Assembly (NCBI GenBank): GCA_025677835.1
Contig: JAIXMR010000171.1
Location: 1-27,758 of the forward strand
Direction: 5' to 3'
DNA from: Sporodiniella umbellata
Lineage: Eukaryota > Mucoromycota > Mucoromycetes > Mucorales > Rhizopodaceae
Length of the DNA stretch: 27,758 nt
Notes under the pieces: generated by a model
Told to the model about the DNA's origin: nothing
What the model saw: the letters and a program-made list of their open reading frames with translations, nothing else
Database searches by the model: none
Program-made: the position numbers and the translations under genes
Shown: one piece after another, positions 1 to 10,405 of the stretch
How the letters are laid out: every line of letters starts with the position of its first letter
Position numbering within the stretch: position 1 is the first letter of the stretch

Positions 1-1525
1 CTTCTTTGCAATAGACAATCCAAACGTTAGGTGGTGGTTTTGGTAGATTCGGATGGCTCTTTGCTATTTCATAGTCTGCTCCATTTTCCCGAGCAACTTT
101 CAAAAAAGCTTCTTTCTTTTCCTACATAACCATTACAATGAGCTTTCTTTTTTTGTTCAGTCACCTACAGGGTCTAAGTCTTTCCACCTTTTCCCTATGA
201 TTTTGCTCAATTCGCCGATAGATGCATCTGGATGAAGTTCCTGTATTTTCGGTCTCATTTCTTTGTTGAACAATAGATAAGGGTTGAATTTATTTCCAGG
301 TTTTCTTGTCTTTTTACTGTTAGGTTGTTTCCGTAACCTTGAACCCTTTAGTGTTTTTCTTGTTGCATCCATTAAATCGTATACTTCGTATTCCTCGTTC
401 TCTTCTTCACTTATACTTTGATTTTTCTTTTTAGCACTCTTTGTGCTTTTCTTAATAGCTATTCGCTCAGTTTTGTCTGGAACGTTTACAGGCTGTTCAT
501 TGACCTGTGTATTCCCCATCACACCCTCATCAGAAAAATCTTCGTCCATAGCTTCGTACATGTCTTCTTCTCCAGTCTCCTCAATATACTCATCATCCTC
601 ATCTTCGCAAGTAGTATGGTCATCGCCTAAAAAATACGCTCCTTCTTTTACTGCGCGTTTTTTTCTAAGTTCATACTTTTCTTCTGGTGGTTCGGGGTTA
701 TCCTTTTGTTTTCCTGGTAGCTCTTCCTCTACTGCCTGCTGCTCTATTTTTTCCTTTGATTTTTTAGATTCCCCTTGGGCTATAATTGAAAAAGCGTTTT
801 TTTGGCTAGTTTTGCGTTGCAAGGTGGGCTTTTTCATCATAGGCTTCTCTTGTTTGACAACAATACTGTCATCGTTTGATTGCTGCTGTATAGTAGAGTT
901 TTTTAGACCACAGTACTCATCGTCTTTAGCGCTTTCTTTGTTGTTCCTTTGTCTTGGCGAATTTTCTTTCGAAAGAGCTGAGCTTTTTGTCTCGGAATCC
1001 AAGTGTTTTTGTATCGTCGTATCCTTATCATCATCCATATCAGAGAACAGGCCTTCGTCATATACTTCTCTTTCCAAAGCTGGCGATGGCTCCTTTTTTC
1101 TCTTTTCCGCAGATGAACTAGCCCGAGTTGGTTTCTCAGTAGATTTTAGGAGGACAGGGGTAGGTTTTTTTTTCTCAACGCTTTGCTTTTTCGTGTTCTT
1201 CTGAAATAAGTCGTCCACGCTGCCAAATATGTCGTCAAAATCATACGTTTGCGTTTTCTTATATATCCAAGAGCGGTAGCATGATTTACATTGACTGTAT
1301 TTAGATGTACGGATATACATATATATATATATAGATAGATAGATAGATAGATAGATATGTATGTATATATGTATTATTCAGGCAATGATAAAAAAAATGA
1401 AAAAACATAACAAAAAATAAAAATACTTGTATACATATACACTATATTTATTTCGTTGATATTTACGCTAAACGGTTTTCATAAGTCACTTGGTTTGAAC
1501 TACAAAAAGTGCAGATGGCAGACAT
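1..1525 (-). CDS. HMG-box protein with N-terminal zinc ribbon (3' end cut by window edge)
   Basis: Likely nuclear DNA-binding or chromatin protein. Exons on the minus strand: 1525-1467, 1294-169 and 121-1 (continues off the window); introns 1466-1295 (172 nt) and 168-122 (47 nt), phases 2 and 0. The short first exon is my reconstruction. It supplies CTFC, and exon 2 supplies CKSC, giving a C-x2-C-x13-C-x2-C zinc ribbon at about residues 5-24. Then comes a long acidic/basic low-complexity region rich in K, E, S and D, and an HMG box at about 350-420 (NPYLLFNKEMRPKIQ, GKRWKDLDP, spliced on to EKKEAFLKVARENG). Just before the edge, PPNVWIVYCKE looks like the start of a second HMG box. If exon 1 is wrong, translation could start at 1320, but that loses half the ribbon. 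It is too large and acidic to be a typical Mucorales sex-locus HMG protein. HMG assignment is firm; the ribbon is probable; target genes unknown. Confidence 0.85.
1318..1375. repeat. Microsatellites (AT)n and (GATA)n in HMG-gene intron 1
   Basis: An AT dinucleotide run passes into about six GATA units and then an imperfect ATGT run. The block lies inside the 172-nt first intron of the HMG-box gene and probably explains why this intron is the longest seen here. Confidence 0.9.
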
Positions 1526-1649
1526 TCCTTGAGAAGAAACAGAAAAGAAAAAAGAAAAAAAGAGAGACGAAAGAGAATTAAACTATTAAAAACAAGGACA
1601 ATATGATTGGCTCTGTAAAACACGAAAAAAAAAATGTGGCGTGCGAGTT

Positions 1650-2592
1650 TCAAGCAGAGTTCCGATGACCTGACAGTGTATTCAAAGGGTAAATAGGGTA
1701 TTGAGTTACAGTGTAATCGATGCTTGAGGCTCCAAACGTATACTCTGATAGCTGATCTATTCTATCGTTAACTTTTTTTTATCGAAGAAAACAAAGATAC
1801 ACCAATGTTTACCTGTTACACTAGGTATTGATATTTTAAATTCACTGTCACTTTGTGAAGACAAAGATGGGGTAGGCAAATGACTATTAAAACCGTCACT
1901 CTGATGACTCTCGGAAGCTGAAGATGAAGAAGCTGAGGTTAAAGGAACACGAGCTGAAACAGTTGGCGACAACGAAAGATTCAACATGGAATGATCGATG
2001 CTTGACTGAGAGCGTGCTGGGATAGATGAGAAACTACGGTACCCTCTTGCTTGTATAGGAGCTTGTTTGTACAAACGGGTCAAGAAAAATAAGAAAACCC
2101 CCCTTACTGCGTGTTACCTTTTCTGTCCAACAAGTCCTTCTTCTCTCTTGCCGAGTTTACACCTTGTACAGAGTGGCGATGGGGTCTGACCCTGTGACCT
2201 TCTACCTGATTAAAGTAGCTGGGGGAAAATGCAGCCATCAATTTTTCTATTCTTTGAAGTCTGTCCTCTATTCTGTCTATAGCTTCTTCCGGCTTTCCAT
2301 ACGCTTTTTTTTCAGAATAGACGCATTCAACTCGGTTCACTATACAGAATGCACAAGGACTCCCACCATCACACTTTGTCTTTCTTTTTCGGCATGTCTC
2401 ACAGGCCGAGCTTAGTCTTTTTAGCTCTTGTACAGGAAAAGTACTACGAGTACGCTCCTGGGCATGTTCTTCTTTACTGAACTCTGTGCATTGTAGACAG
2501 GAGCTTTGTGAGTCGCACGAATACCTCTTTCCTTTACAAGGCTCGCACGCTCTTTTTGAGTTGATTTTTATTAGTTTACTACTTTGGGGCAT
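1650..2592 (-). CDS. Small tandem Zn2Cys6 transcription factor
   Basis: Predicted 276-aa fungal DNA-binding regulator. Exons: 2592-2118, 2061-1813, 1756-1650; two 56-nt introns, both phase 1. Residues about 15-36 carry one cluster, CEPCKGKRYSC..SC..C, with only five cysteines; a histidine sits where the sixth is expected. A full Zn2Cys6 cluster follows (CETCRKRKTKCDGGSPC, then CAFC and a final C). Next is a short predicted coiled coil (EAIDRIEDRLQRIEKLM), the usual dimerisation element, and a Ser/Pro-rich tail. There is no room for the large fungal-specific middle homology region, so this is a short-form regulator. The last exon is inferred from the phase-compatible acceptor and open frame to TGA, and is the least certain part. 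It lies about 125 bases downstream of the HMG gene start region on the same strand. Targets unknown. Confidence 0.83.
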
Positions 2593-2932
2593 CAGAAAAC
2601 GGTTTTAAAAGAAAAAGAAAATATAAAAGAAAGAAAAGAACTGGAAAAAAAAAAAGTGAATGCAAACAAATAATGTGCTGTACTTAAGGTCTTTCTTATA
2701 GTTTTTACTTGATCTTTTTATTTTCGTTTGCTAAATTTTTAAAAAAAAGTAAAGTGAAGAGAAAACAATGTGTTTTTTGTGATGGTATTATATTGGCTTT
2801 GTTCTATACAAGTATTCAAGTATTTCTCTGTGCAAACATACAACGTTTGACCTCAGGTTATATCGTAGACTCAGTTCTTTTTTTTTTCCGCCGGTTGTTC
2901 CGAAGTTGTAACACGTAGCACTTTTTATTTAT
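2593..2932. other. Intergenic spacer between the Zn2Cys6 and DYRK genes
   Basis: A 340-base AT-rich stretch. It should hold the 5' flank of the Zn2Cys6 gene and the 3' end of the kinase gene. On the minus strand the kinase stop runs straight into TAAATAAATAAATAAA, a likely polyadenylation signal. No further gene is visible. Confidence 0.6.
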
Positions 2933-5269
2933 TTATTTACATATCCATTCATGCTCAAGCGCTTCTCTGGGGGTCATACGTCGACTAGAATCCCAAGACA
3001 GACACTTTCGTACAAAATCAATAAATGTAGTATCTCTGCTTTTAAGAACGTGAAACAAAGGCTTCGAATTTGGACATCTTTTCTTTCCTTTTGAATTATA
3101 CACCGTGCGAGGGGATCCATTCGAATCTGATAACAAAGCAAAGTCTCATTAAAAGCTTTTATGTAAGTATATATCGCTTACCAAAAAATAGCTTTTTCCG
3201 GGAGCATCCTTCAATCAAGTAGTTATCAGGTACTCCCAATACCTCCATAATATATCCCAACTGCTCTTGCTCGTTTTTCCCTGGGAACAAAGGTAGGCCT
3301 ATATGAAGCTCTGCTACGATACATCCCAAGCTCCACATATCAATGGCTGTGCTATAGGGTAGTCCCAAGATCACTTCAGGAGCTCTGTAAAAACGGCTTT
3401 GGATATAGGTATACACTGTTGTACATGGTTAGAAATTGAAGTTTTTTTTTTAAAAGTACCTCTTTCTGATACAAAGCAACTACTACCAAAATCAATAATT
3501 TTTATTGTATTTTTGTTTGGATGTTTCAGTAGTACATTCTATTAAACCAGTCAGAGTATGCTTTTTTAATAAAAAAAAAAAAAAGAACAAGTACCTCAGG
3601 CTTCAGGTCACAGTGAATAACTTGATGATCGTATAAGAAAGTCAAGGTCTGTAGCATTTGTAAGGTTATCCTATAGAAAATAGGTGGTGCGTAAGCCAAA
3701 AGCATCCTTTTTTTTAAAAAAAAAAAAGTAGAAACCTTTTAATTAAGCTCTGGTTGAAGCCTTGGTAATGATGGCTTTTTATAAACTCATAAAGATTGAT
3801 ACTCAAACATTCAAATACGATACAGAGATGTCCTCTGAACTGAAAATGTTTGAATACTCTTACGGTATGAAATCTGTCTTCTGGGTCCCATTCAACCAAT
3901 TTTTTCAAAATATTGAGCTCCACCAAGGCCTGAGCATAAAACCTTTGTTTGTTTCGAATCAACTTGACAGCGACCTTTTGTCCTGACTTGTGGTCCAAGC
4001 AGTGCACAACCTGGCCAAACGAGCCTCGACCGAGGACGCCGATGATTTCGTATCGATAGGCCAAATGGTCATGCAAAACGATTGAGTAATGGCCGTTTTC
4101 TTTGGCCGTTGTATCGTACTTTTTTTCTGCCTGAGGTCCAACAAAATAAACATTGGGATAATCCTGAATCTCTTCTTTTTCATAGTTGGAAAGGTACTGA
4201 CCATAATATTTTAAGGTAGTATAGACGCTTTTGGGGTATCGAACATCGCCTCTCTTACTTGCCTCTGGTTTGTCCACTCTCTTAGTTTTGACTTCGCTTC
4301 GTTTGGAACTTCTGGGCTGGAGTAACTCGGTAGATGCGCTTGGTTGAAGCGTTTTTTTCTTAGAAGGGGGTATATTGGAAATTGTGATTGGGTTTAATAC
4401 CATAGGTGGTAAAGGTTGACTGGGTTGAGGCGGTGGCGTTGCTAAACTTCCAGGTAAAGTCTAATAAACTGAGCATTAAAAAAAAAAAATAGAACAAAAA
4501 AAAACAGGAAGAAGGCCTCTCTCTCTCTCTCTTTCTCTTTCTCTTTCTCTTTCCCTCTTTCTCTCTCTCCTTCTACCTTTCCTCTCTTGCGTCCTTTACT
4601 TTTGGTTTGTGTTGGAAGCTTATGAGATTGTTCTTTTATTCTTTTCATCTCTTCTTTTTGTTGGGCTAGAAATTGGGTATGCCTTTCTTTTTCGATCTCT
4701 AGTATTCTTATGTCATGTTCTATTTCTGCAAGATCTTGACTAAATCGACCCATGTATTCTGGTGTATCTGATTTTTGATTCAAGAAAGGTGGGGATCGTA
4801 ATTGTTTAGGAACAGGTGGAACAGGAGGGATCTCACTTGGCGCAAATGTACCATTTAAACCTACATATGCTGAAGGAGGTGGAGAGTAGGTAAAGGAACG
4901 AACAGAGGATGCGTTGCTTCGAGAGTAGCCTTGGTAGTCTGATAAACTGTTGACAGATCGACTGGTATGCTTTTGATATAAACCCAACGAAGTATTTCTT
5001 TTAAGTGGCTGCTTTTTAATGGCGGTCCCTTTCTCAGCTGCCGTTTTTGATAGTAGTGCTTTTCTTTCAACCATGGTTTGTTCATCGGCTTGCTCATTGA
5101 ATTCATCTAGCCAGTCCTGACGATTGTTTAAAATGTCGGCATAAGAAGAAGTCTTGCGTCTATTTTTGGACGCAGCCCAGTCGATAGAATACCGTGCTCG
5201 TGATTTAGGTGGACAAGGTGGAGGTGTTGAAGTCCAAGATTCTTTTGATCGATTGAATATAGACATCAA
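2933..5269 (-). CDS. DYRK-family dual-specificity protein kinase (class II, Pom1/DYRK2-like)
   Basis: Predicted 666-aa kinase that would autophosphorylate on tyrosine and phosphorylate Ser/Thr substrates. Exons: 5269-4577, 4460-3736, 3670-3595, 3538-3460, 3415-3182, 3126-2933. Residues 1-300 are a Ser/Pro-rich, partly coiled N-terminal extension. The DYRK-homology box lies near 309-340 ([20 protein letters not shown], then DYPNVYFVG). The kinase domain runs from about 368: glycine loop [11 protein letters not shown], catalytic lysine in VAVK (about 397), catalytic loop [19 protein letters not shown] in place of plain DFG, and activation loop [14 protein letters not shown] with the YxY pair diagnostic of DYRKs. 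The DH box favours class II (Pom1, DYRK2/3/4) over Yak1. In other fungi class II DYRKs act in polarity and cell-cycle or stress control; the exact role here is not readable. All splice phases close. Confidence 0.95.
4516..4570. repeat. CT-rich microsatellite in DYRK intron 1
   Basis: A nearly pure pyrimidine tract of CT and CTTT units on the plus strand, purine-rich GAGAAA on the coding strand. It fills the 5' part of kinase intron 1 (4576-4461), starting a few bases after the GTAGAAGG donor. Read through, it encodes a run of alternating E, R and K, which would mislead gene predictors. Confidence 0.9.
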
Positions 5270-6048
5270 CAGAACAAAGCAAAAAGAGAGAGCTGTGTGT
5301 TACAAGGAAAAAGCGTGTATACCGTTTTACCAATGTTCATTAAATTGGTCACTTTTTAAAAATCAGATATATTTCTGACACCCAATTGACCGGGAAAAAA
5401 AAGAGATATGTTGAGTTTTCGTTTCATAAACAGCTACAAAGGAAGTTCTTATCTTTTTGCCTTTACTTGTTTTATGTAGATGTCTGATTTACATACCTAT
5501 AGGTATACATTTCTCTTAATACGTATTTTTTTATTTGGTTGCTTCAGTTACACAGGATCTACAATTAGGTGGATTGTTAAAAGCTGAAACGTCTTTATAT
5601 ACCAACCAATCGTATCTCCACCTAAGTAAACGAATCGCTTTGTTGTTATTGTTTTGAGTGAATTATTCCTAAAAGAAAAAGAAAACAAGTGTGACCAAAG
5701 AAAGAGCCTCCTTTAATTTGTATTTTATATGTATATATAAAGGGCAATTAGAACCATCCAACTCCTGAAAACATGCTCCTATTAAAAAACAAAAAAACTA
5801 ACCGCGAAAATGGCAAAGAGGACTTTAAAAACGTTAGTTCAATAAAGAATACGCTAAAATAAGTACAAAAAAACCGTCAAAAAACCTTAAAAAAAAGCTC
5901 AACCAATAGATATGAATACGCTCAGACAAACCCCTCTTTTTCTAAGCAAGAAACTATAAAAGTTTTGGCCATTGTTTTTTTTTTTTTTTTTTTCTTTTTT
6001 CACTATCGATTTTTTTTCTTAAAAAAAAAAACATTAACAATAATCAAG
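5270..6048. other. Divergent intergenic region between kinase and KEN-box gene
   Basis: It separates a minus-strand gene and a plus-strand gene, so both promoters should lie here. A TATATAAA lies at 5734-5741 on the plus strand. It precedes a 29-codon upstream ORF (5773-5862, very lysine-rich) that ends before the ATG at 6049. A T19 tract (5975-5993) and an A11 tract (6021-6031) sit close to that ATG. On the minus strand, 5621-5531 reads as a short protein-like segment discussed under findings. No full gene could be built. Confidence 0.5.
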
Positions 6049-6391
6049 ATGCATACAACCCAAACACCTAAAAGAAAACATGAATTGACCAAAGTATGTA
6101 GTTAATTGATTAAAAAGTCGAAAGATATTGATACTGCATTTACAGGAAAACACCAATAAACGATTACAAACCCCATCAAGGCAAGATTACTCAATGAGGG
6201 AAGAAACGTGTTTACCGACCAGACCGAAGACACCGCCTTTGGGCATGACACTGGCGCATTATAATCCAAACACTGGATCCTATGTATCTTCCCAATTGAA
6301 TTCTGATCAAGAAATCAAAAGCAGTATATGTACAGGCATGACACCCATTTACCAATCCCCCATAGAACGTTGGGGATCCACCATTCTTTAG
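6049..6391 (+). CDS. Small unrecognised protein with KEN motif and Cdk-type TP sites
   Basis: Predicted 96-aa protein from exons 6049-6093 and 6146-6391; the 52-nt intron starts GTATGT and ends ACAG, phase 0. I do not recognise the family. The N-terminus is basic (TPKRKHEL), a likely nuclear signal. A KEN tripeptide is formed across the splice junction (K from exon 1, EN from exon 2), followed by KRLQTPSR. There are two full Cdk consensus sites (TPKR, TPSR), further TP or SP sites (KTPP, MTPIY, SPIER), and a hydrophobic C-terminal end, RWGSTIL. This mix resembles short-lived cell-cycle regulators degraded by the anaphase-promoting complex, but that is inference from motifs. It is convergent with the gene at 6785-7885. 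Gene reality is supported by the clean intron and ATG; function is unknown. Confidence 0.7.
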
Positions 6392-6784
6392 TAAAGGGGA
6401 TTTATCTGTAAATACACGACTATCCCAATAAAAAAAAATTCCTTGCTTTAATCAATGCTGCACTAAAGAAACAAAAAAAAAAACAGAGCCTATGTACGTT
6501 TTTCAATCTCAGAGAGCAGTCATGTCTAGAGCGTTTCACACTTTTAAAGTGACCCTTGAATTTTAAGCGAGAGAACCAAATGAGGTTGGACTCAATGTTT
6601 ATTTATTTATAGAGTTTACAATAGTTACTTATTTTTTTGGGGGAGAAAACCATATTTTTTTTGTAATAAACAAAATAATAAAGGTTTTTTTTATGTATGT
6701 GTGAATTAGTACATGAAGTAAAATAGCAAGCGAACAATAGTAATAATAATAAGAAAAACAATAATGAGCATATGGTATATACAG
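6392..6784. other. Convergent 3' intergenic region
   Basis: It lies between the 3' ends of two convergent genes. Several A-rich tracts and AATAAA-like words are present on both strands (for example near 6427 and 6670), consistent with polyadenylation regions. No other gene is seen. Confidence 0.6.
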
Positions 6785-7885
6785 TTATTTTGAATGAGTG
6801 TTTTGAATGGATGATTGATAAAGGAAATCAGTCAAAGGCTGTTCGATAATCGAAGTGGGTTGATGTTCGCTGGGTGGCTGTCTTGCCTTTTTGCGTTTCA
6901 TATCAGCATAGGTCATATAACTTATATAGGCTTGAAGAGCATTACGTCGAATTTTTGCGTGATGATTCTAAGTATTCATAGCATATGGGTTAAAAAAAAT
7001 CAATAGAAATAAAAAGGTTTACCAAACGGGCCTGTGGGGCTTTTTGAGAAAGGCTGTTGTTGTTGTTTACTTTTTGTTTGCTTTGTACAGTTAGTCTAGA
7101 ACATTCAAGGTTAATCATAAAAAGAAATTTGAGTGATTTACCTTTTGTTGACTTTTGGAGATACTACAGTATGAGAAGCTTTTGTTTCAGGTGTAGCTGC
7201 AGGTGTTAGCAAGTGCTTAAAATAGGATTGTTCTTCTAAAAAAAAAAAAGATAATGAGTATACTACTAGTACTTTTGCCTTAAAAATACACATACTATCT
7301 ATAGAAGCCGTTCTGGATAAAGTGTCATACGGCCTATGAATATAAGAAGAGCAGGAAGGCGGAGTCGATGGCGTAGCTAATAGATACATGTTGATTAACA
7401 ACCAACTTATTATAGAGTAATGTATAGTTACAATATCCGTCCGATTGATTTTCTGATATAGAGGAGCGATGATAATATATAGGCGACTGTTTTATATACA
7501 AGTGAATAAGATTGTAAGGTGCAAAACAAAAAAGGGGGAGTTTTCTTTTGTTTGTTTACCGTTGGCCTATGGTAAGGAATCGAATATTCTTGTTCTTTTT
7601 TAACATTCGAATCTATTATAAATGAAAAAGAGTCAACTACTGTCTTTTGCTCATTTGTTGAAACAAAACAAAACAAAACAAAAGAAGAAGGATCTGTTTC
7701 TCACCTAAAAGACTATGAATAGACATTGAATTTTTTGTGCTTTGAACAGAATTATTGCGACTTCTGTTTTGGCTAGCTAAAGAGGCTAATATAGAACCTG
7801 CTTCTACTTCTGTTCTGTTCATCTTTTTATTAGCATAACTTGGTTCTGGATCTTTTGAAAAAGTATGATAAAAGGTAGAAATCAT
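6785..7885 (-). CDS. Unrecognised seven-exon protein, Ser/Thr-Pro rich with basic C-terminal domain
   Basis: Predicted 239-aa protein of unknown family. Exons: 7885-7705, 7612-7560, 7486-7432, 7376-7296, 7235-7142, 7095-7023, 6967-6785; all junctions are GT-AG and phases close. The exon 2 acceptor could instead give a start at 7639, adding nine residues in frame. Visible features: EAGSILASLA and MSIHSLL, two short hydrophobic motifs in the N-terminal third; a middle rich in S, T and P with TPSTPPS and TPAATPET; and a C-terminal segment, KIRRNALQAYISYMTYADMK, followed by RKKA, which looks like a folded basic helix and the best candidate for a conserved core. The composition suggests a nuclear regulator, but that is a guess. 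A T8A13 tract sits 11 bases upstream of the ATG. A start at the internal Met in KKMNRTEVE is also possible. Confidence 0.72.
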
Positions 7886-10405
7886 CTGTTTTTGTCTTTT
7901 TTTTAAAAAAAAAAAAAGGAAAAGGTTTGACGCGTAAAAAGAAAAAGAAAACTAGTGAAAGATAGAGGGAGAGAAATAAAAGTAAAAGAAAAAAAAAAGA
8001 AAACATATTATTATATAACGACTAGTGTTACCTAAGAAAGTTTTTTTTCATCACATGCATATACAAGACTCCGTTAATAGTTACTAGAAGACTCTACTGC
8101 TAGGCAACTGTAGAGTAGATCATAAACATCTGAGTTTGTCCTTATCTAAGTTTGTTTATAAATAAATTACAGAGAAACAAACACAAGGCACCCATTTTCG
8201 CAAAACAGTCTACAACTCGTCTGGTAAGCAAAGGGATACTAAAGTCTTGATCGGATAATTTTTTAGACAATTTATAATATTTTCTAATTCCAGGCCAAAA
8301 AAACCTGTGAATTGCATGAACTTATTGAGTCTGTGCTTGCAGGATTTTGAATGATTTGTGTATCACTCGTTGCACATAAAATTAGGGTTCTTTTCTTTTT
8401 TTTTTTTTGGAAAAAGGGGGAGTGGGGGAGGTAAGCTTGGTACGTGCTTTTTTTTTATAAATAAAAAAAGAACTGTCAGCATAATAATAAAGCCCAGTAA
8501 GATGAGGAAAGAATATATGCATTGTTCTTTTGTTAAACAACCTAAAAGGCAAAACAAACTAAGACTATTTTGTGACCAGGTCAGTCATTTGTTTGACAAC
8601 GCACGTTTTTTTTTTCTTTTTTTTTTTTATAGTGACACCTTCTATAATGATAACTGGGCTTTAATACTAGTAATACAAACACAAGGACAATAATACACAA
8701 GAGCTAAATTAAGCACAACTAGAATAGAAAAAGAGGGTCAGAAAAAGTCAATAGATAAAAACGAGAGCTTACTAACAACGTTCATTGACTTTAAATTGCC
8801 ATTGTTGTTATGGTTTTATTAAAAAAAAAAAAACTTTTTGACAGCGCCCTCGGTACTAAATAAAGTCTGATATCCAGAGTACCCAAAGGGTCTTCAATAG
8901 ATGTCTTTAATAACTATACTACAATAGCTCAAAGAATATTGTCTATTTGGCTTAGTCTTGTAAACCCTCTTCATATAAGGTATCTTTTAGAAGTGCGATA
9001 TCAACTAGTGCTAAAAACTCGAGAACCTGATTTAAGCATATGGCCTGTTTACATCATCTTATCGACTACAATAAGAAAAAATCGACAAAAAAAAAAAGGG
9101 GGGTGCACTGCCAAACAAAGAAAAATCTGCCCCCAAACAAAGGGAATGAGATCAAAGCTTGAGGTATACCATTAGCTATTTGACGCTTGCTCTAGAACCT
9201 TAAAAAAAAAAAAATAGAATACCATAAAAAGGTATACGTTTCTAATGATCTATCTGTCTTACAAAGCCTTTTTCTGAAATGATGTCTACTTTAGTCACAC
9301 AACAGGCTAAGAAATGTTTGAATGACACGGATCGTTTTTTTTTTTCTGAAAACAATGCTTCGACTAGCCTCAAACTTTTCGGTTTCATATCTACCATTAT
9401 AAAAAGCAGACGATTACAGATAGGCACTGATGCAATATTCTAATCAGATCGTCAGGGGAGTTCTTTTTTTATCCGTTAGAAAAATGAGCAGACACCTAAT
9501 TTTACATTTTTGAACTTTAAGATGACATAAAACAGAAGAAAGACCTCTTTTGTTTTCGATGAAACGAAAGAATGGCTGCTCAAAGGTATCTTGGTTACAA
9601 AAAAAAAAAAAAAAAAAAAAAACACATTATAATTTTCTGTGTAATGAGGTTTAAAAAGCCTTTTAGTCTTCAGCGAGAAAGGGCTATAGTTACTCCTGTA
9701 TGACATAATGTAACATGTGAAAAGGCCATCTATCACTCTAGAAGTTGGTATATGTTTACACGTATATATATACATGTATATACATAGCCCGACAGCCCCC
9801 TTTTTTTCAATTAGTCAAAGTCTTGAGCTAGAATACAATCTACATCATTGTTAAACCCCACATGAACAAATCAGCTGTCAACTTTACCATGAATGTCACT
9901 GTAGACCTGTTGCAAATAAATAAAGAGCGCGATCGCTACTTACTTTTTTAGATAGTGGCTGGTTTATAACAAAACAATCATTTTCCCTTGCAAATGTCAG
10001 ATAGATATTTATATGACATTGTCAAACATTAAAAAGACGTGTGTACACTAACTACTGAATATGTCTTATGTAATTATCTGCTCTTTATAAAAAAAGCACT
10101 TTTAAAACAAAGCATTAGCCTAAAGAGTCTACTTTTCTAGCGCAACGTGAAACAACAAAGCACCTTTCTTTGCTGTACCCGTCAAACAGTTGGCTTTGAA
10201 TTCACCAGAAACAAGTTTTGCATTTACAAAAATATTATTATTATTCCCTAAAGCGGGTTGTGCCCCTGGTCTTTCTGTAGGCTTTTTTTTTTTTTTTTTT
10301 TTTTTGGTAATTTTATGCGTTATTGGTAAAAAGATTAAGCGTCCATTGGGAAAAACAAAAAATAGTTCACAACGGAAAAAAAAAGAGCTTTTTTATTTAT
10401 TGCTC
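7886..10405. other. 2.5-kb gene-poor stretch
   Basis: No intact gene could be assembled on either strand. Open runs of about 60-110 codons occur, but they begin with non-ATG codons or are built from homopolymers, and lengths like these are expected by chance at this base composition. Contents seen: T8A13 upstream of the 7885 start, a 7-bp inverted repeat at 8091-8116, an A24 run (9599-9622), a T23 run (10283-10305) and AT microsatellite near 9768. The 3' end of the Ca2+/H+ exchanger transcript should reach into its right edge, where AATAAATAAA follows the stop. Confidence 0.55.
9599..9622. repeat. A24 homopolymer
   Basis: An uninterrupted run of 24 A on the plus strand in the gene-poor stretch, with no gene context. 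Confidence 0.9.

Noticed and set aside
443..1204. Long plus-strand open frame opposite the HMG gene
   Set aside because: Serine/Phe-rich antisense of the acidic, lysine-rich linker; it has no domain and is explained by the minus-strand gene.
1..5269. Idea that the HMG gene marks a Mucorales sex locus
   Set aside because: The expected flanking triose-phosphate transporter and RNA helicase genes are not seen, and the HMG protein is much larger than SexM or SexP.
8358..8693. 111-codon plus-strand frame
   Set aside because: Made largely of T and A homopolymers (Phe and Lys runs), with no intron structure or recognisable motif.
8939..9427. Two open runs, 8939-9175 plus and 9427-9242 minus
   Set aside because: They lack a convincing ATG start, are of chance length at this GC content, and match no family I know.
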